Below are positions 32,922-40,275 of a stretch of DNA of 64,000 nucleotides, piece after piece. The notes under the pieces were generated by a model. That model did no database searches, was not told where the DNA came from, and was given only the letters and a program-made list of their open reading frames with translations. The stretch comes from JAWKTM01 sp041399085 (GTDB taxonomy: Bacteria; Planctomycetota; Planctomycetia; Pirellulales; Pirellulaceae). Each line of letters starts with the position of its first letter. Position 1 is the stretch's first letter. Made by a program: the position numbers and the translations under genes. The stretch covers positions 62,001-126,000 of the forward strand of contig JAWKTM010000010.1 in the NCBI GenBank assembly GCA_041399085.1, given 5' to 3'.

Positions 32922-33079
32922 CGTTTAACCGCGTGCCCATCGGGCCGCGCGAGACGACGCGTTGTTTAACCGCGTGCCCATCGGGCCGCGCGAGACGACG
33001 CGTTGCGACGCGCGGCCCGATGGGCACGCGGTAACGATCTGGGCACGCGGTTAAACGATCCGGGCACGCGTTTAGGCGA
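32922..33079. repeat. palindromic repeat cluster upstream of RAYT gene
   Basis: Two tandem left arms, starting at 32923 and 32964 (41-bp period), each GTTTAACCGCGTGCCCATCG and on to GGCCGCGC plus GAGACGACGCGTT. A right arm follows (GCGCGGCCCGATGGGCACGC, 33009-33033), then two shorter right-arm pieces, GGGCACGCGGTTAAACG and CGGGCACGCGTTTAG, to 33079. It begins 3 bp after the DUF1592 stop and ends 13 bp before the RAYT start. Confidence 0.88.
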
Positions 33080-33092
33080 TGAGGTTACAAAC

Positions 33093-33707
33093 ATGATCCA
33101 CGGTTATCACGTCATTTTCGGAGCGTATGGGTTTTGGCTGCCTAATGATCCGCGTGGCTCGTGGTCGGATTACGTTGGGGCGCGCGAGATTGCTCGATTC
33201 GGGCGAGCAACAAAGTCAATCGAACGAAGCGAACTAACATTGCAACAAGAGCACGAACGGCAAGAGGCCAAGCAAGCGTTGAAGTATCCACCAGTTAGTT
33301 TCAATGGTCGTCAAGCCCGCGCGATTGGCACTGGGTTTATGATCGCGATACGCAAGAGCCATTTCACGGTGTGGGCCTGCTCCATCTTGCCGGAGCACGT
33401 GCATTTGGTCCTCGCCCGCCATACATATGAGGTGGAGTACATTGTCGGTTTGTTCAAAGGTGAGGCGACGAAGCAGTTGAAGAAGGAGGGCATCCATCCA
33501 TTTGCGGCACACAGGAACAAAGATAACAACATTCCGACGCCGTGGGCGTCGCGATGTTGGAGAACGTATCTCGACGACGAAGAAGCGATCGAGAACGCGA
33601 TCCGATACACTGAGGAAAACCCGGTGAAGGAAGGAAAGCCGCGGCAAAAGTGGAGTTTCGTCGTACCATTCACCGGACTGGACAAAGGCTGGGTGACATA
33701 TCATTAA
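33093..33707 (+). CDS. RAYT-like REP-associated tyrosine transposase (Y1_Tnp family)
   Basis: A 204-residue protein with the IS200/Y1 transposase layout. The HUH motif is H102-V-H104 in SILPEHVHLVLARH, the usual PxHxH context. The catalytic Tyr is probably Y172 in AIRYTEENPVKEG, the equivalent of the YI.xNP...G segment of RAYTs. The N-terminus VIFGAYGFWLPNDPRGSW is typical of planctomycete members. It is longer than the 165-residue E. coli RAYT. ATG 33093 is the start; the open frame before it only runs through the repeats. The gene lies between two clusters of the same palindrome, as RAYT genes do in REP systems. It should nick and rejoin single-stranded repeat DNA. No GTAG foot was seen. 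Confidence 0.85.
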   Translation: MIHGYHVIFGAYGFWLPNDPRGSWSDYVGAREIARFGRATKSIERSELTLQQEHERQEAKQALKYPPVSFNGRQARAIGTGFMIAIRKSHFTVWACSILPEHVHLVLARHTYEVEYIVGLFKGEATKQLKKEGIHPFAAHRNKDNNIPTPWASRCWRTYLDDEEAIENAIRYTEENPVKEGKPRQKWSFVVPFTGLDKGWVTYH

Positions 33708-33714
33708 CAACCTC

Positions 33715-33873
33715 GATTTGCCGTGTACCAAACGGTCCGCGTTGTCAGAACATCTCATTTAACCGCGTGCCCATCGAGCCGCGCTGTCAGAACATCTCGT
33801 TTAACCGCGTGCCCATCGGGCCGCGCTGAGACGACGCGTTGCGACGCGCGGCCCGATGGGCACGCGGTTAAAC
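33715..33873. repeat. palindromic repeat cluster downstream of RAYT gene
   Basis: Three left-arm-like units about 42 bp apart; the first is degenerate and the second starts at 33757. The third starts at 33799 and, with its right arm, forms a perfect 28-bp inverted repeat (33799-33826 and 33846-33873) around a 19-bp loop. TCAGAACATCTC recurs at 33745 and 33787. The cluster ends 19 bp before the DUF1552 start, close to its ribosome site. Confidence 0.88.
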
Positions 33874-33892
33874 TAAGAAAGGGACACTTACA

Positions 33893-35227
33893 ATGAACCA
33901 CAAATCCAACCCCATTTCACGTCGCACTGTACTGCGAGGTCTTGGCGCGACGATTGCGATTCCTTGGCTGGAAATCATGTCTGGCAAGACGCTGGCGGCG
34001 GCTCGGGGGCAGCGTGATCCGGGACGACTCGCTTGCTTCTACATTCCTGGCTGCATTAACCAATACAACTGGTTTCCTGAAGACACCGGCTTCAACTATA
34101 CGCTCTCGCCGACGCACCAACCGCTCGCCCATCATCGCGACCGATTCTCCGTGCTCACTAGCCTCTCACACATTGAAGGCCGGATCAGTGGCCATCCGCA
34201 CCCCTACAACTTTCTCACCGGGCACAATATCAACATCACGCCCGGCGTGCTGACTAACACAGTGTCGTTCGACCAAGTGGCCGCTAAGCACATCGGTCCG
34301 ACTTACCTGCCGTCGCTGGCGTTGTCGTGGACATCGGGCGTCGGCGCCGCGACCTTGTCGCGCAACGCGCTGGGCGTCGATATCCCGGCGACCAGCGATT
34401 ACCGGTACGTGTTCGAAAATCTGTTTCCGCCGGCGGATTCATCACAGCTCAAGCAAGCCCAGGCTCGCATCGCGCTGAATCGCAGCATTCTGGACACGGC
34501 CGTCAGCGACGTAAAGGATTTGAAACGAAGATTGGGGCACATCGACCAACAAAGAATCGAGCAGTATCTGACTTCGATTCGCGAGGTGGAAAAACGGCTG
34601 GACGACCGCGACGAGATTTTGAAGAAAGGGCGGCCGGAGTTCGATGAAGCGAGCGTGCGGATCGAGCCCAAGAGCAAATCGAGTATGCGGGAACACATCG
34701 AGCTGATGATGGATCTGATCGCCTTGGCGTTTCAGACCGACATGACCCGCGTGGTCACGCAAAGTCTCGGCGGAGAAGCTGGGCCGAGTTACGACGAGTA
34801 CAAAGACTGGTCGAAAGCGACCGGCGCGCCGACGCGTGGAGTTCATGATTATCACCATAAGGGTTCCGGCAATCGCGGCGCGGACAATTCCGATACGAAG
34901 TTGATTGGTCTGCGCGACCGGATGTACTGCGAGTGCCTGGGGCGATTGATGGACAAACTCGCCGCGATCGAGGCCAGCGACGGCACGTTGCTCGACCACA
35001 CGGTGCTGCTGTTGGGAGGTTCGCAGATCAGCAGCCACTCGGGCAGCAGTTTCCCGCTACTGTTGGCCGGCGGCAACAAACTTGGCTTCCGTCACGGCCA
35101 GCATCTGAAGTGGAAAGGCAGCGAGCGATCGGCGTCGGACCTGTACCTGACGATCCTGCAGCAGTTGCGCTGCCCGGTGGAATCGTTCAAAGAAAGCAAA
35201 GGCCCGATCAGCGAACTGCTGACTTGA
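33893..35227 (+). CDS. DUF1552 domain protein, Tat-exported
   Basis: A 444-residue protein. It starts at ATG 33893, with AAGAAAGGG 9 nt upstream. The signal PISRRTVLRGLGATIAIPWL is a Tat type. Landmarks of DUF1552 are RLACFYIPGCINQYNWFP, GHPHPYNFLTGHNI, EHIELMMDLIALAFQTDMTR, and HTVLLLGGSQISSHSG near the end. It is the partner of the DUF1592 gene at 30255, with only the RAYT gene and its repeats between them. This suggests the transposase was inserted into an existing two-gene unit. It differs from the other DUF1552 gene (21700) in having no repeat inside the reading frame. Reaction unknown. Confidence 0.87.
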   Translation: MNHKSNPISRRTVLRGLGATIAIPWLEIMSGKTLAAARGQRDPGRLACFYIPGCINQYNWFPEDTGFNYTLSPTHQPLAHHRDRFSVLTSLSHIEGRISGHPHPYNFLTGHNINITPGVLTNTVSFDQVAAKHIGPTYLPSLALSWTSGVGAATLSRNALGVDIPATSDYRYVFENLFPPADSSQLKQAQARIALNRSILDTAVSDVKDLKRRLGHIDQQRIEQYLTSIREVEKRLDDRDEILKKGRPEFDEASVRIEPKSKSSMREHIELMMDLIALAFQTDMTRVVTQSLGGEAGPSYDEYKDWSKATGAPTRGVHDYHHKGSGNRGADNSDTKLIGLRDRMYCECLGRLMDKLAAIEASDGTLLDHTVLLLGGSQISSHSGSSFPLLLAGGNKLGFRHGQHLKWKGSERSASDLYLTILQQLRCPVESFKESKGPISELLT

Positions 35228-35228
35228 T

Positions 35229-35353
35229 CGTTCTACCAAGCGGCCAACGGCCCGCGTCACACGTCGTCCACTTGCGCGGCCCGATGGGCACGCGGTTAAA
35301 CGAAGGTTGGTAACGGAATGTGTTGGTTTAACCGAGCGGCCAACGGCCCGCGC
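35229..35353. repeat. palindromic repeat, intergenic copy with extra left arm
   Basis: A degenerate left arm CGTTCTACCAAGCGGCCAAC (from 35229) faces a perfect right arm GCGCGGCCCGATGGGCACGC and on to GGTTAAACG (35275-35303). Another left arm, GGTTTAACCGAGCGGCCAAC and on to GGCCCGCGC, lies at 35325-35353. It begins 2 bp after the DUF1552 stop. The two left arms share AAGCGGCC/GAGCGGCC, a variant not seen elsewhere. Confidence 0.8.
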
Positions 35354-35365
35354 GGCAGGAAGGAA

Positions 35366-35475
35366 GATTGATGATTGACGAGTGGCGATTGTTGATTGTT
35401 GAAGTCCGGACACGAGCCGAGTGCTTACTTCCCCCACTTCACAAATCAAAAATCATCGTTCGCCAATCATCAATC
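35366..35475. repeat. inverted repeat at the start of a WD40 gene
   Basis: GATTGATGATTG at 35366-35377 and its perfect reverse complement CAATCATCAATC at 35464-35475, with looser pairing inside (TGGCGATTGTTGATT against AATCAAAAATCATC). The arms are AT-rich. The block supplies the ATG and the first 35 or so codons of the following WD40 protein. Confidence 0.7.
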
Positions 35476-36408
35476 AGATTCCTTACTGCATTCCTCCTTC
35501 TCGCCGCTGCTTCGAATGCCTTTGCCCAACAGCCGCTTCACAAGCTCCGCGGCCACGAGCGTTGGGTGTTGTCGGTCGCCATCAGCCCTGACAGTCGTTG
35601 GCTCGTGTCGGGCGGTGACGACCAAACGCTCCGACTGTGGAACTTGCAGACGGGTGCAGCCGAACGCACGCTTCGCCGTTACGACAGCGCCGTGACCGCG
35701 GTCGCCGTCCATCCCGATGGCAAGCGGATAGCCGTGGGAACTCACGACGGCGAACTACAGCTTTGCGACGCGCGGAGCGGACGGGTGCTCCGGGAATTCG
35801 ACGGGCACGAAGAGTCAATCACCATCGTCCGCTTTGATCCGACGGGAAAGTACCTGGCATCCGGCAGCGCCGACGATACGCTGGTCGTGTGGGACGCGAA
35901 CGACGGCGCGGCGTTGCTTACCTTGCGGCAAGGCAACGAGTACGACGTGACGACCGCGGCGTTCAGTCCCGACGGGAAACGCATCGTGACCGGCGACGGC
36001 GAGAATGAACTGAAGGTCTGGGATGCGGCCAGCGGCGAGGAAGTCCAGACGCTTCGCGGTCACGGTGAAACGGTGACATCGGTGGCTTTTAGTCCTTCGG
36101 GCAAACAGATTGTCTCCGCGAGTTGGGATGACACATTGCGATTGTGGGACGCGGACTCGGGGGACGAAGTGCAGACGCTGCGCGGCCACACGGCCGATGT
36201 CACGTCGGTTCTGTTCACTCCCGACGGCCGTCGGATTGTTTCGGCCGGCGAAGACAAGACCGTGCGAATCTGGGACGCCCGGACATACAAACGGCTGGCG
36301 TCCTTTCCAACTCAAGACGACAGCTTGATGTGTCTCACGATCAGCCCCAATGGCCGATATTTCGCCTGCGGCAGCAATGCGGTGATCTGCGTTTGGAAGC
36401 TGCCTTGA
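35371..36408 (+). CDS. exported WD40 repeat protein
   Basis: A 345-residue protein ending in seven WD40-type blades. Good examples are HKLRGHERWVLSVAISPDSR, VTTAAFSPDGKRIVTGDGEN, VTSVAFSPSGKQIVSASWDD and VTSVLFTPDGRRIVSAGEDK. Each blade closes with LWN/LWD/VWD. The first 35 residues come from an inverted repeat, after which IRFLTAFLLLAAASNAFAQQ forms a good signal peptide core and cleavage site. ATG 35371 has AGGAAGGA about 7 nt upstream; a TTG lies directly before it. It closes the second module and probably serves as a periplasmic scaffold. Confidence 0.83.
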   Translation: MIDEWRLLIVEVRTRAECLLPPLHKSKIIVRQSSIRFLTAFLLLAAASNAFAQQPLHKLRGHERWVLSVAISPDSRWLVSGGDDQTLRLWNLQTGAAERTLRRYDSAVTAVAVHPDGKRIAVGTHDGELQLCDARSGRVLREFDGHEESITIVRFDPTGKYLASGSADDTLVVWDANDGAALLTLRQGNEYDVTTAAFSPDGKRIVTGDGENELKVWDAASGEEVQTLRGHGETVTSVAFSPSGKQIVSASWDDTLRLWDADSGDEVQTLRGHTADVTSVLFTPDGRRIVSAGEDKTVRIWDARTYKRLASFPTQDDSLMCLTISPNGRYFACGSNAVICVWKLP

Positions 36409-36526
36409 GCCAACGCCCCGTTCGAATGCACGTGTCGTCGCGTTTGGGGAGAAGCGCTCTCTTGCTTGGGTGAGCGTCGGTTTCGTGGGAGTTTTCGTTG
36501 GCTCACCCGGCGCGGTAGATCGGCGA

Positions 36527-36800
36527 TTTCCGAATTCTTGGAAGGCCCGATCCGTTGCCGATTTGACCGTTCCAAGTTTTCGGAATGCCCGATCCGACGT
36601 CGTTTGGGACGTTCCGAGTTTTCGGAATGGCCAGTTCGACGTCGGTTTACTCGTTCCGTGTTTTCGGAATGCCTGATTCGACGTCGATTCGCTCGTTCCA
36701 GGTTTTCGGAATGGCCAAGCCGACGTCGATTTGACCGTTCCAAGTTTTCGGAGTGCCCGATTCGATGTCGATTTGACCGTTCCGAGTTTTCGGAATGGTG
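36527..36800. repeat. tandem array, 42-bp period
   Basis: Five full units and a partial one begin at 36569, 36611, 36653, 36695, 36737 and 36779, exactly 42 bp apart, and a degenerate unit lies before at 36527. The unit reads GTTCCAAGTTTTCGGAATGC, then CCGATTCGACGTCGATTTGACC, with scattered substitutions. Because 42 is a multiple of 3, open frames appear on both strands, but they are pure repeat and have no ribosome site. The array fills most of the 515-bp gap between two convergent genes. Confidence 0.85.
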
Positions 36801-36837
36801 GCGAGGACCGATCAACGGGAACTTGCACGCTTTCTCG

Positions 36838-36869
<32 letters not shown>

Positions 36870-36923
36870 TTGCGGCCCAGGCACATTGCGGCCCAGGCAC
36901 AACGCGCTTAGGGATTCAATGCG

Positions 36924-37937
36924 TTACTGGCGTTGAGGGCCGTAGGCTGGGCCGGCGACGCGTTGTTGTTCGGCGGGCGGTGCGCCGTACTTGTCGTCGA
37001 TCTTCTTCCAGCCGCTGGGCAACGCCGGCTCGAAGAATTCGCGGTGGAACAGATTCAGCCGCGAGAGCAGGTCGTTCGAGTTCACTTCGCGTTTGTCGAA
37101 GCGAAACGAGGTACGAGAATGATTCTGGCCGGGGCGGAAGTTCACGTCGTAAACCACCAACCCGCTCGGCAGAAACTCTTGTCGGTCGAGGATGACAACG
37201 GCGAATTTGAAATTGGCCGCGTCCTCCTGTGTCTTTGGCCAAGCTTCGATGTGAAACTCGTTCGTAACGCCTTCCGGCGTGACTAGCCGCACCCAGTAAC
37301 GCGACTTGATCTTGTCCGCCTTCGCTCCGAACAGGAACGGCAACGGCCCGTCGGCGATCGACTGGCCTTGCATCTCGGCTGGCAATTCGCGGCGGATCAT
37401 TTCTTTCTTCGAGTAGTTCATCTCGATCACCGCCGTGCCGTCGCAGATCCAATGCTGGCGAGCCGATTCGCCCTGATCCACATACGATGGCTTCTCGCCC
37501 GGCTTGGCCGCCGGCGTGAACTTCTGCGACGAGTCCACGCGAAACATGCCTTTGTCCGGCGTGGCGTATTGGATCACGCCTTCGCTGTAGGTTTTGTACG
37601 TGTCCTTCGGACCGAAGATGCTGTCGTATTCGAACCGCTGGAACGTCGCTCGGTAGGTTTTAATTTTTGAGCTGCGGTCTTCCCAGGCCAGTAACACGCG
37701 GTCGAGGAACTGTTGAATCTCGGCCGATTGTGGCGCGAACGGCGGTTGAGGCGGCGCGGGCTGGCGACTGAACTGATTGGCCGTCGGCGGCGTGATCGGG
37801 CGAGGCGGGCCGGCCGGAACTTGTTGTGCTTCGGCCGCGATCGGCAACGCCGCGGCCGCGACGAACAACACCATGCTGGTCCAAGCGAAACTTGTCCAAC
37901 GCCCCAACGATACCGTGCGACCGCCGCCGTAAGTCAT
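36924..37937 (-). CDS. TIGR03009 family exported protein
   Basis: A 337-residue protein with a signal peptide (SLGRWTSFAWTSMVLFVAAA, cleaved near AEAQQ). A Pro-rich linker follows, then a LolA/LolB-like beta-sheet domain: VLLAWEDRSSKIKTYRATFQ, FRVDSSQKF, GQSIADGPLPFLFGAKADKI, and FHIEAWPKTQEDAANF. This is the planctomycete family TIGR03009, whose fold resembles lipoprotein-carrier LolA. The start was moved from 38024 to ATG 37937, since upstream codons do not fit a signal. It may bind lipids or lipoproteins in the periplasm; that is an inference from fold resemblance only. Confidence 0.8.
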   Translation of the reverse strand: MTYGGGRTVSLGRWTSFAWTSMVLFVAAAALPIAAEAQQVPAGPPRPITPPTANQFSRQPAPPQPPFAPQSAEIQQFLDRVLLAWEDRSSKIKTYRATFQRFEYDSIFGPKDTYKTYSEGVIQYATPDKGMFRVDSSQKFTPAAKPGEKPSYVDQGESARQHWICDGTAVIEMNYSKKEMIRRELPAEMQGQSIADGPLPFLFGAKADKIKSRYWVRLVTPEGVTNEFHIEAWPKTQEDAANFKFAVVILDRQEFLPSGLVVYDVNFRPGQNHSRTSFRFDKREVNSNDLLSRLNLFHREFFEPALPSGWKKIDDKYGAPPAEQQRVAGPAYGPQRQ

Positions 37938-38110
37938 CCGTGACTTCCTCGTGCGCGAGTTATCCAGCCATCCCGGCTGGCCATCCAGAATACGCCTGGG
38001 CACGGCCAGAACGGCTCGCGCCACGAGGCGGCATGCTACCAGGACGCGGCCAAATGCCCTAGGCGAATTTGCGGCGGTTTTTCCACTTGGCCGCTAGCCG
38101 ATTCGACGGA

Positions 38111-38251
38111 CTAGCCAGCGAAGCCATTCGGTTCGATCGGCCCGGCGGCGAAACCGAAGCGGCGGGCAAAGCGTTGCGAGCGGAAATGAGCGTACCAGCG
38201 GCGGCGAGCGGCGTTGGTCGAATGGCGGCGTTTTCGTTTTCCATCTGGCAT
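38111..38251 (-). CDS. small very basic protein (46 residues)
   Basis: A short gene not covered by usual length limits. ATG 38251 is preceded, in the gene's direction, by AGGGAGG about 8 nt upstream, one of the best ribosome sites in the window. The peptide is rich in Arg and Lys (MPDGKRKRRHSTNAARRRW...), with a hydrophobic-aromatic segment FRSQRFARRFGFAAG, and ends at a TAG. It resembles small basic ribosome- or DNA-associated proteins in composition, though I recognise no family. It lies 174 bp upstream of the TIGR03009 gene on the same strand. An overlapping frame (to 38059) is open too, so a frame error cannot be excluded. Confidence 0.5.
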   Translation of the reverse strand: MPDGKRKRRHSTNAARRRWYAHFRSQRFARRFGFAAGPIEPNGFAG

Positions 38252-38351
38252 CGTCGTGTCCTCCCTACTTTTGCGAGGCGTAGAAAGCGGGCGGATGTTA
38301 CTGGGCGGGGTTGGTATGCGCGGCTTTGGGTTGGGAGACCTTCGGTCGGAG

Positions 38352-38470
38352 TTCGTGCGAGGTCGGGAGACCTGCGCACAGCGCGGAGTGCGAGGTCGGG
38401 AGACCTGCGCACAGCGAGTTAGACCTGCGCACAGCGAGTGCGAGGTCGAGAGACCAGCGCACCGCGCGGA
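38352..38470. repeat. GGTCGGGAGACC palindromic repeat, tandem copies
   Basis: CGAGGTCGGGAGACCTGCGC plus ACAGCG occurs at 38358 and again at 38391. A half unit (AGACCTGCGCACAGCG) lies near 38421 and a variant (CGAGGTCGAGAGACCAGCGC) near 38440. The core GGTC-GGGA-GACC is an inverted repeat. The same core, in the opposite orientation, is spread over 51.1-51.9 kb. It fills the gap between the small basic gene and the Pro-rich exported protein gene. Confidence 0.75.
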
Positions 38471-38571
38471 GGCTGGTCAAGAAACCTCGGCAGCGGCGGC
38501 GCCTCTCGCGAGACGCGCCGCCGCTGACCGAGCCAATCGCTCCCAGCACAGGAAACTTTGTTGAGCGGTGT

Positions 38572-40275
38572 TTACGGGATCAGATAGATTCCGCCGAGCA
38601 CGGCGCCGGTTTCATACAACGCCCCGCGGACGCTGATCGGAACCGGCGGCAACAGCCACGGAGCACAACTGCCGGGGCGATAGTAGCCCAAGGCGTATTG
38701 GCATTCCGTCGGCGGATTGATACCCGTTTTGTAAGGCAACACGGCGATGTTCAGGAAGAAATGAGCTCCCGACAACACCGGTTGGACAATCGGGCCGGCC
38801 GTGTGGCCATAGCGTTCCAGTTGCACTTCCTCGAAGTACAGCGGCTTGTGGCACAACGCCGAAGCTTTCCAGGTCATCGTCATCGGCATCCAGTTGCGAG
38901 GCACGTAGGCGATGTCGCCCAGCGAGCATTCGGTCGGCAGATTCCAGAACGCCGCCAGGAAGCATTGGTCGTCGTCGCTGAGCGTCCGCGGCGGAATCTT
39001 CTGAACGTTGCCGGCTTCGTCCTCGATATAGACGCGTCCCCATTGGTAGTCCACGAATCGACCGTCGGCGACGACTTCCCCCTCGCGGTTTCGCCACAGC
39101 CGCGTCGGAGCTTGGCTGAGCTGTTCGCGTTTGGACGAGTCTTCCAAGTTCGGATCGTCGGGCTTGAACCGAGGCGTGATGTCGAGCGAGATCGTGCGAA
39201 TCGTGTTGCGTTTGACGAATTCGCGAGCCGAGCGGCAACGCTCTTCATCTTCGCAACAGTTGCGTTGGTTGTAGACTCGGTCGCAATCGGTTCGCCGGTT
39301 GCCAAAGCCGCCGTAGGGTTCGAAGTCGAAGCCCGGACCGTCGTTGATTCCCGGCGGCATCGGCGCCGGATCGGTCGTGCCTGGCAGCGGCGACTCGGGC
39401 AGAGGATCGAACGACGGATTTGGTGGCGACGTCGGATCCAGCGGCATCGCGGGATCGGTCGGCAGCGGCTCGTTCGGATCGGGCGACAGATCGCGATATT
39501 GGTTCGCTGGCGGAAGATTGCCCGGCAGCAGGTTGTTGTCCAGTGGCGCTGGGTTGGTCGGCAAATTGGGCGAGTTCGGATCCAGTGGCGCGTCGGCTGG
39601 CGTCGGCTCCAGTTCGGACCGGAAGGGCGACGGCCGAAGCTGCGAACCGGCTCCGGCGTCGTTCAGCGGTTCAGCCGGCTGATAGACGCTGCCGGCGGCT
39701 CCGCGATCGTTTGGATTAGCTGGCGTGGCCGGTCCCAGCGGCGAATTCGGATCAAATGGCCGGATGCTGCCGCGGCGATCCCCGAAAGGATCGTTCAGCG
39801 GACTTGTGCCTTGCGTCAACTGAATGTGACTGACCGGACGAGCGATTGGACCGCCCAGCACTTCTTCCTCGCCCTCGGCCGTGGCGACACCGTCGTCGCC
39901 GACCTTGCGCCACTTCAGCCGCCACGCGCCTTCGGATTCCGGCAGCTTGAATTTGGGATTGATCGAGCGACGTTCGTGTGGCCCGACGACGGCCAACTCG
40001 TCCTTCAGCGCGGGATCGGCCGCTGGCTGAATCGGTTGGGCGTCGTGGCTCTTCAGCGGTCGAGCCGTGGCGGGTGCGAAAGTGCGTGGAGCCCGCGGGA
40101 GAGAAGTGTCTTGAGCATCGGCCGGCGATAGCAGCCAGCCGGAAAGCGCGGTCGACAGCGAGAGGGCTTGTCCGAACCGCGCCCAGCGACGCAAGCGCCG
40201 CGATCGGTTAGGCGTCTCCGCCAGTCGGATACTCCGGGCTGTAGTTCGGCGATTCCTGCGTAATAACAATGTCAT
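38572..40275 (-). CDS. planctomycete exported protein with Pro-rich middle
   Basis: A 567-residue protein. The N-terminus is Arg-rich, then hydrophobic (ALSLSTALSGWLLSPADAQ), fitting a long signal peptide. Residues of roughly 110-310 are dominated by P, N, D and S (PDPNEPLPTDPAMPLDP) and are probably disordered. The C-terminal 230 residues are ordered and Cys-containing: DCDRVYNQRNCCEDEERCRS, then TISLDITPRFKPDD and YVPRNWMPMTMTWKASALCH. I know the type as a planctomycete conserved protein but not its function. It is probably anchored at the cell surface. Its first 68 bp overlap the end of guaB, so it may be co-transcribed with it. An even longer open frame on the opposite strand is a shadow. 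Confidence 0.7.
   Translation of the reverse strand: MTLLLRRNRRTTARSIRLAETPNRSRRLRRWARFGQALSLSTALSGWLLSPADAQDTSLPRAPRTFAPATARPLKSHDAQPIQPAADPALKDELAVVGPHERRSINPKFKLPESEGAWRLKWRKVGDDGVATAEGEEEVLGGPIARPVSHIQLTQGTSPLNDPFGDRRGSIRPFDPNSPLGPATPANPNDRGAAGSVYQPAEPLNDAGAGSQLRPSPFRSELEPTPADAPLDPNSPNLPTNPAPLDNNLLPGNLPPANQYRDLSPDPNEPLPTDPAMPLDPTSPPNPSFDPLPESPLPGTTDPAPMPPGINDGPGFDFEPYGGFGNRRTDCDRVYNQRNCCEDEERCRSAREFVKRNTIRTISLDITPRFKPDDPNLEDSSKREQLSQAPTRLWRNREGEVVADGRFVDYQWGRVYIEDEAGNVQKIPPRTLSDDDQCFLAAFWNLPTECSLGDIAYVPRNWMPMTMTWKASALCHKPLYFEEVQLERYGHTAGPIVQPVLSGAHFFLNIAVLPYKTGINPPTECQYALGYYRPGSCAPWLLPPVPISVRGALYETGAVLGGIYLIP

Noticed and set aside
33003..33092. N-terminal extension of the RAYT protein
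   Set aside because: The 30 extra residues are only translated repeat arms; the conserved protein begins at ATG 33093.
38311..40131. 606-residue open frame on the plus strand
   Set aside because: Antisense to the Pro-rich exported protein, which has a signal peptide and ordered Cys motifs. The plus-strand product is Arg/Gln-rich with no domain.
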